Assembly (NCBI GenBank): GCA_030594725.1
Contig: JAUVEQ010000101.1
Location: 1-8,874 of the forward strand
DNA length: 8,874 bases
Direction: 5' to 3'
DNA from: Methanobacteriota archaeon
GTDB lineage: Archaea; Thermoplasmatota; DTKX01; GCA-020343715
In this document: piece by piece, positions 6,148 to 8,874 of the stretch
Layout: the number at the start of each line of letters is the position of its first letter
Numbering within the stretch: position 1 is the stretch's first letter
The notes under the pieces: generated by a model
Seen by the model: only the letters and a program-made list of their open reading frames with translations
Databases searched by the model: none
Told to the model about the DNA's origin: nothing
Program-made: the position numbers and the translations under genes

Positions 6148-8874
6148 GTGGAACCGCTGACCACGATACGCCAACGAACCATCACCCGCCGCGACCGGAA
6201 GAGGGCCGTGGCCATCACCAGCATCCTGCTTGCTGGCATCGTCCTCGCCCTGGCGCAGGGCGGCGTGGCACCTGTCTCCCCCGACCCCGGCCAGAACGAC
6301 CTCACCCTTACCAGTCGCACCATCTGGTCCTACTACACGGAGACGCCTCCCTCGATGGACGACCCCACGGACAACGTCTGGGACTATCCCCTCGAGGTGC
6401 TCGGACTGGTCCCTGGCCACGTGGCCCTGTCGGGCGGGACCTCCCTTGAGATACGCTCGGTCTACACCGACAACGAGCTCTACTTCCGTATCATATGGCA
6501 CGACGTGGTGGAGAACTCCGCGGCTCCCAGATGGGTGTTCCACGACGGCAACTGGACCTTCACCTCCCCCTTCGAGGACGGACTGGGATTGTACTTCCCG
6601 ATAACCGACCCCGAGGGGCTCTTCCTGGACGAGGGCTGCATGCGCACTTGCCATGCAACGGACTGGGAGAACCCCGAGAACCAAGAGCGGAAGTTCACCC
6701 TCACCGAGGAGGAGACGGGAGACCTGTGGTTCTGGTCCTCGGGCCTCTCGAATCCCTGGGACTTCGCCATCGACGCCTACGTCACCGACACGCCCTCTAC
6801 CAACAACGTGGGATACTACGAGGACCCCGAGATGGGTCTCAACCTGGTCAAGAACCGCCACCTCACCGAGTACATGGAGTACGTGTACATGTCGAGGCCT
6901 GTGTACATGCAGGACCCGACCGCAGCGCCCCGCTACGGGGCATCGGTCATAGCCCGTGGCGAGGAGGTCGCCTTCGACCAGAACTACTTCGACCCGGATG
7001 CGGGCGAGGCGGGCATCAACCCCATCACCCACGAGCCCTGGAAGAACGGGGACGTGGTCGGTGGGTACATCATGGACCACCTTCCCGAGCGGGGCCTTGG
7101 ACAGATCGATGCACGGGGCTCCTACGACATCATCAACCAGCAATGGTCACTGGTCCTGCGCAGGGAGCTGGACACGGGCGATCCCATCCACGACGTCATC
7201 TTCGATGACCTCACCGAGGTCTACCAGTTCGGCCTCTCCCTCTTCGGTGACATCATGGGCGGCGGCGACGCCTCCGCACCCTTCATCGAGCCCGATGCCG
7301 GCGAGGGCGACCGATGCGTCATGAACAAGGTGACCAACACCATCGGCCTCAGGTTCCGCCCCGTGGTCAAGGCCGCGAGGGCCGCCCCTGGAGAGCCGGC
7401 CTCGTGGGACGGCCAGGAGTGGGCCGAGGGATCGACGGACTTCTGGCACGAGCTGATACACAGGTCCGGGGAGATCCACGACCCCTGGGATTGGGTCAAC
7501 ATCTCCTCCGCGTACGACGATGAACGGCTCTACATGCACCTCCGGTACGATGACCCGAACGCCTCGGAGGAGTTCGCGTTGAGCATGGCCTGGTTGACAC
7601 CGGGAATGGTGAGCGTCGAGGAGACGTTCAATCTCTTGGACTGGTCCGACATCACAGAGAGCATGGCAGTGGAGGAGGGCACCGCTGACCTGTGGAAATG
7701 GCGCTGGAACGCCACATCCCTCCCCGAGGGCGAGGCCGTCGACATGGCCGTGGTGGACGGAGTCGTCCACACCGACGCCTCCGGACCCGACGACCTCCAG
7801 GCCCGCACATGGCGCGAGGACGGGTCCCGTCACATCGTCATCTCCCGGGCCCTGGACACCGGAGAGGAGGGCGACGACGTCGCCTTCGAGGACCTGGCAC
7901 GGACGTACGTGATGCGGATGGCGCTCTACACCACGGACAACGGGGAATGGTTCGTGACCTTCCCGGTGAGCGCCGCCTTCCAGCCGGACCCCTCCGACAT
8001 AATTCCCGCAACAGCGCTCGATGGCGTCACCGTGACCGACGGGGGCGACAGCGATATCCTGCTGGGATGGGACCCCTCGGAGGATGCGGACTTCGGCCAG
8101 TACAGGGTCTACATACGGGACGACCCCTTCACCGACCTCCATGGACTCGTCCCCTCGGTCCGGATATCGGACACGGAGGTGGACACGCTCCAGATGCGGG
8201 GCATCCGCCCCGACCGGACCTATCACGTGGCCGTGGTGGCGGTGGACGACAACCGCAACCTGCCAGCTTCGGTCAGCCCGGCAGAGGTCAGGGTCACCGA
8301 CACCCAGGCGCCACCTGTGCCCCTGGATGTGAAGGTCTTCGACAACCTGGACAGCGATCTCCTGGTCAGCTGGGACCCCGGGGACAGCCCCGACATCGAG
8401 GGATACGAGATCTATCTCGAGACCGCCCCGTTCTCGGACGCCAGCTCCCTCGAGCCCGTGGCCACCGTCAGGGGCATGCGGGTGAGCAGCTTCCGTGTGG
8501 GAGGCCTCGAGGCCGGCAGGACCTACCACGCGGCCGTGGCCGCGGTGGACTGGAACGAGAACGCCGACCGCCAGGTGGCCAGCGTCCCGGGCACCCCCAC
8601 GGACGTGGTCGCGCCGCCGGAGGTCAGGGGCCTGGACGCCTCGACGCCCCAGGCGCCCGATTCCGAGGGAGAGGCCCTGGTGAAGTGGACCGCCTCGACG
8701 GCCGATGACGTGGACCACTACAACATCTACATCTCGCTGACGCCCATCGACAGCCTCCAGAACTTCGCACCATGGGGTACCGTCCCCGCCTCCGAGACCT
8801 CGTTGGTGGTCGACGACCTCAATGCGGGGGTCAAGTACTACTTCGCTGTGACCGCGGTGGACTGGGCCGGACAC
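6148..8874 (+). CDS. Secreted protein with tandem EB_dh haem-binding-like domains and FN3 repeats, C-terminus cut by window edge
   Basis: The plus-strand frame is open from the stops at 6115-6120 to the edge: 909 residues, no stop. A basic N-terminus (RQRTITRRDRKR) and hydrophobic stretch (about 20-38) form a signal peptide or anchor. Domain 1 (about 58-375) resembles the haem-binding gamma subunits of ethylbenzene dehydrogenase/DMSO reductase-type enzymes (EB_dh family) and contains EGCMRTCHATD, a CxxxCH motif at 164-169, followed by ETGDLWFW as in cytochrome-like relatives. Domain 2 (about 391-608) repeats the layout without the Cys motif. At least three FN3 domains follow (from about 618). 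Likely role: extracytoplasmic electron carrier held on the surface by the FN3 part. No catalytic molybdenum subunit is adjacent. Start: GTG 6148 has GTGAG directly before it; CTG 6157, with GAGGTG 6 nt upstream, is an alternative giving nearly the same protein. Transcribed divergently from the polyferredoxin operon. Confidence 0.85.
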   Translation, partial: MEPLTTIRQRTITRRDRKRAVAITSILLAGIVLALAQGGVAPVSPDPGQNDLTLTSRTIWSYYTETPPSMDDPTDNVWDYPLEVLGLVPGHVALSGGTSLEIRSVYTDNELYFRIIWHDVVENSAAPRWVFHDGNWTFTSPFEDGLGLYFPITDPEGLFLDEGCMRTCHATDWENPENQERKFTLTEEETGDLWFWSSGLSNPWDFAIDAYVTDTPSTNNVGYYEDPEMGLNLVKNRHLTEYMEYVYMSRPVYMQDPTAAPRYGASVIARGEEVAFDQNYFDPDAGEAGINPITHEPWKNGDVVGGYIMDHLPERGLGQIDARGSYDIINQQWSLVLRRELDTGDPIHDVIFDDLTEVYQFGLSLFGDIMGGGDASAPFIEPDAGEGDRCVMNKVTNTIGLRFRPVVKAARAAPGEPASWDGQEWAEGSTDFWHELIHRSGEIHDPWDWVNISSAYDDERLYMHLRYDDPNASEEFALSMAWLTPGMVSVEETFNLLDWSDITESMAVEEGTADLWKWRWNATSLPEGEAVDMAVVDGVVHTDASGPDDLQARTWREDGSRHIVISRALDTGEEGDDVAFEDLARTYVMRMALYTTDNGEWFVTFPVSAAFQPDPSDIIPATALDGVTVTDGGDSDILLGWDPSEDADFGQYRVYIRDDPFTDLHGLVPSVRISDTEVDTLQMRGIRPDRTYHVAVVAVDDNRNLPASVSPAEVRVTDTQAPPVPLDVKVFDNLDSDLLVSWDPGDSPDIEGYEIYLETAPFSDASSLEPVATVRGMRVSSFRVGGLEAGRTYHAAVAAVDWNENADRQVASVPGTPTDVVAPPEVRGLDASTPQAPDSEGEALVKWTASTADDVDHYNIYISLTPIDSLQNFAPWGTVPASETSLVVDDLNAGVKYYFAVTAVDWAGH
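6463..7914 (+). repeat. Internal duplication of an EB_dh/DOMON-like domain
   Basis: Three paired motifs occur in the same order in each half of the protein. YTDNELYFRIIWHD (residues 106-119) pairs with YDDERLYMHLRYDD (456-469). TGDLWFW (190-196) pairs with TADLWKW (512-518). LRRELDTG (337-344) pairs with ISRALDTG (565-572), each followed by an acidic DV-F-DL stretch and a further strand. The spacing between the second and third motifs shrinks from about 146 to about 52 residues in the second copy. The second copy has no CxxxCH. Confidence 0.65.
7999..8874 (+). repeat. Tandem fibronectin type III domains (two complete, one cut by the edge)
   Basis: Three units of about 100 residues: 7999-8298, 8299-8604, and 8605 onward. 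Each has an early LLGWDPS, LLVSWDPG or LVKWTAS strand, a YRVYIRDD, YEIYLETA or YNIYISLT strand, and a late RTYHVAVVAVD, RTYHAAVAAVDW or KYYFAVTAVDW strand. This is the classical FN3 pattern. In archaeal surface proteins such repeats usually act as spacers or as adhesion or sugar-binding modules. Confidence 0.85.

Noticed and set aside
6019..7143. Minus-strand frame of 374 codons across the start of the haem gene and the intergenic region
   Set aside because: It would overlap both promoters and the plus-strand signal peptide and CxxxCH domain, and its protein shows no domain.
7147..8874. Minus-strand open frame (575 codons) opposite the FN3 region
   Set aside because: Composition is typical of an antisense frame (Val, Gly, His, Asp rich) and the plus-strand frame encodes unmistakable FN3 repeats.
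1..8874. CRISPR arrays, insertion sequences, tRNA or rRNA genes
   Set aside because: No regularly spaced direct repeats, transposase motifs, terminal inverted repeats or tRNA-like folds were seen; nearly all of the window is coding.

Overview
The window reads as a GC-rich archaeal chromosome segment. AT-rich TATA (box A)-like elements with BRE-like flanks stand out against GC-rich DNA. Ribosome binding sites are short G-rich motifs, several starts are GTG, and the gene families (FN3-bearing surface proteins, a membrane polyferredoxin, a BcrC/HgdB-type protein with its ATPase activator) fit an uncultured anaerobic euryarchaeal lineage. Thermoplasmatota is my guess, but the sequence shows no lineage marker.

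Layout. Four genes on the minus strand form one compact unit, read right to left from a promoter near 5990. The first is a membrane-anchored, extracytoplasmic beta-propeller (5952-4063). The second is a membrane polyferredoxin of the NapH/NosR type with an added extracytoplasmic domain (4044-2242). The third is a single-subunit BcrC/HgdB-family iron-sulfur protein, most like the double-cubane cluster proteins (2241-793). The fourth is the matching HgdC/BcrA-type ATP-dependent activase, cut by the left edge. Gaps are 18 nt and 0 nt, and the last junction is either a 1-4 nt overlap or a short gap depending on the activase start, so co-transcription is likely. A 195-nt divergent intergenic region (5953-6147) carries promoters in both directions. 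To its right, on the plus strand, is a long secreted protein with two ethylbenzene-dehydrogenase-type (EB_dh) haem-binding-like domains, only the first carrying a CxxxCH motif, followed by at least three fibronectin type III domains. It runs off the right edge.

How it may fit together (inference). The activase uses ATP to drive one-electron transfer to the double-cubane-type protein in the cytoplasm. The polyferredoxin could link that step to electrons outside the cell through its membrane clusters and outward-facing Cys motifs. The divergent haem protein and the propeller would be the outer-surface parts. No catalytic molybdenum subunit, terminal reductase or substrate-specific enzyme is inside the window, so the substrate is unknown. 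The first and last genes are incomplete because of the window edges.
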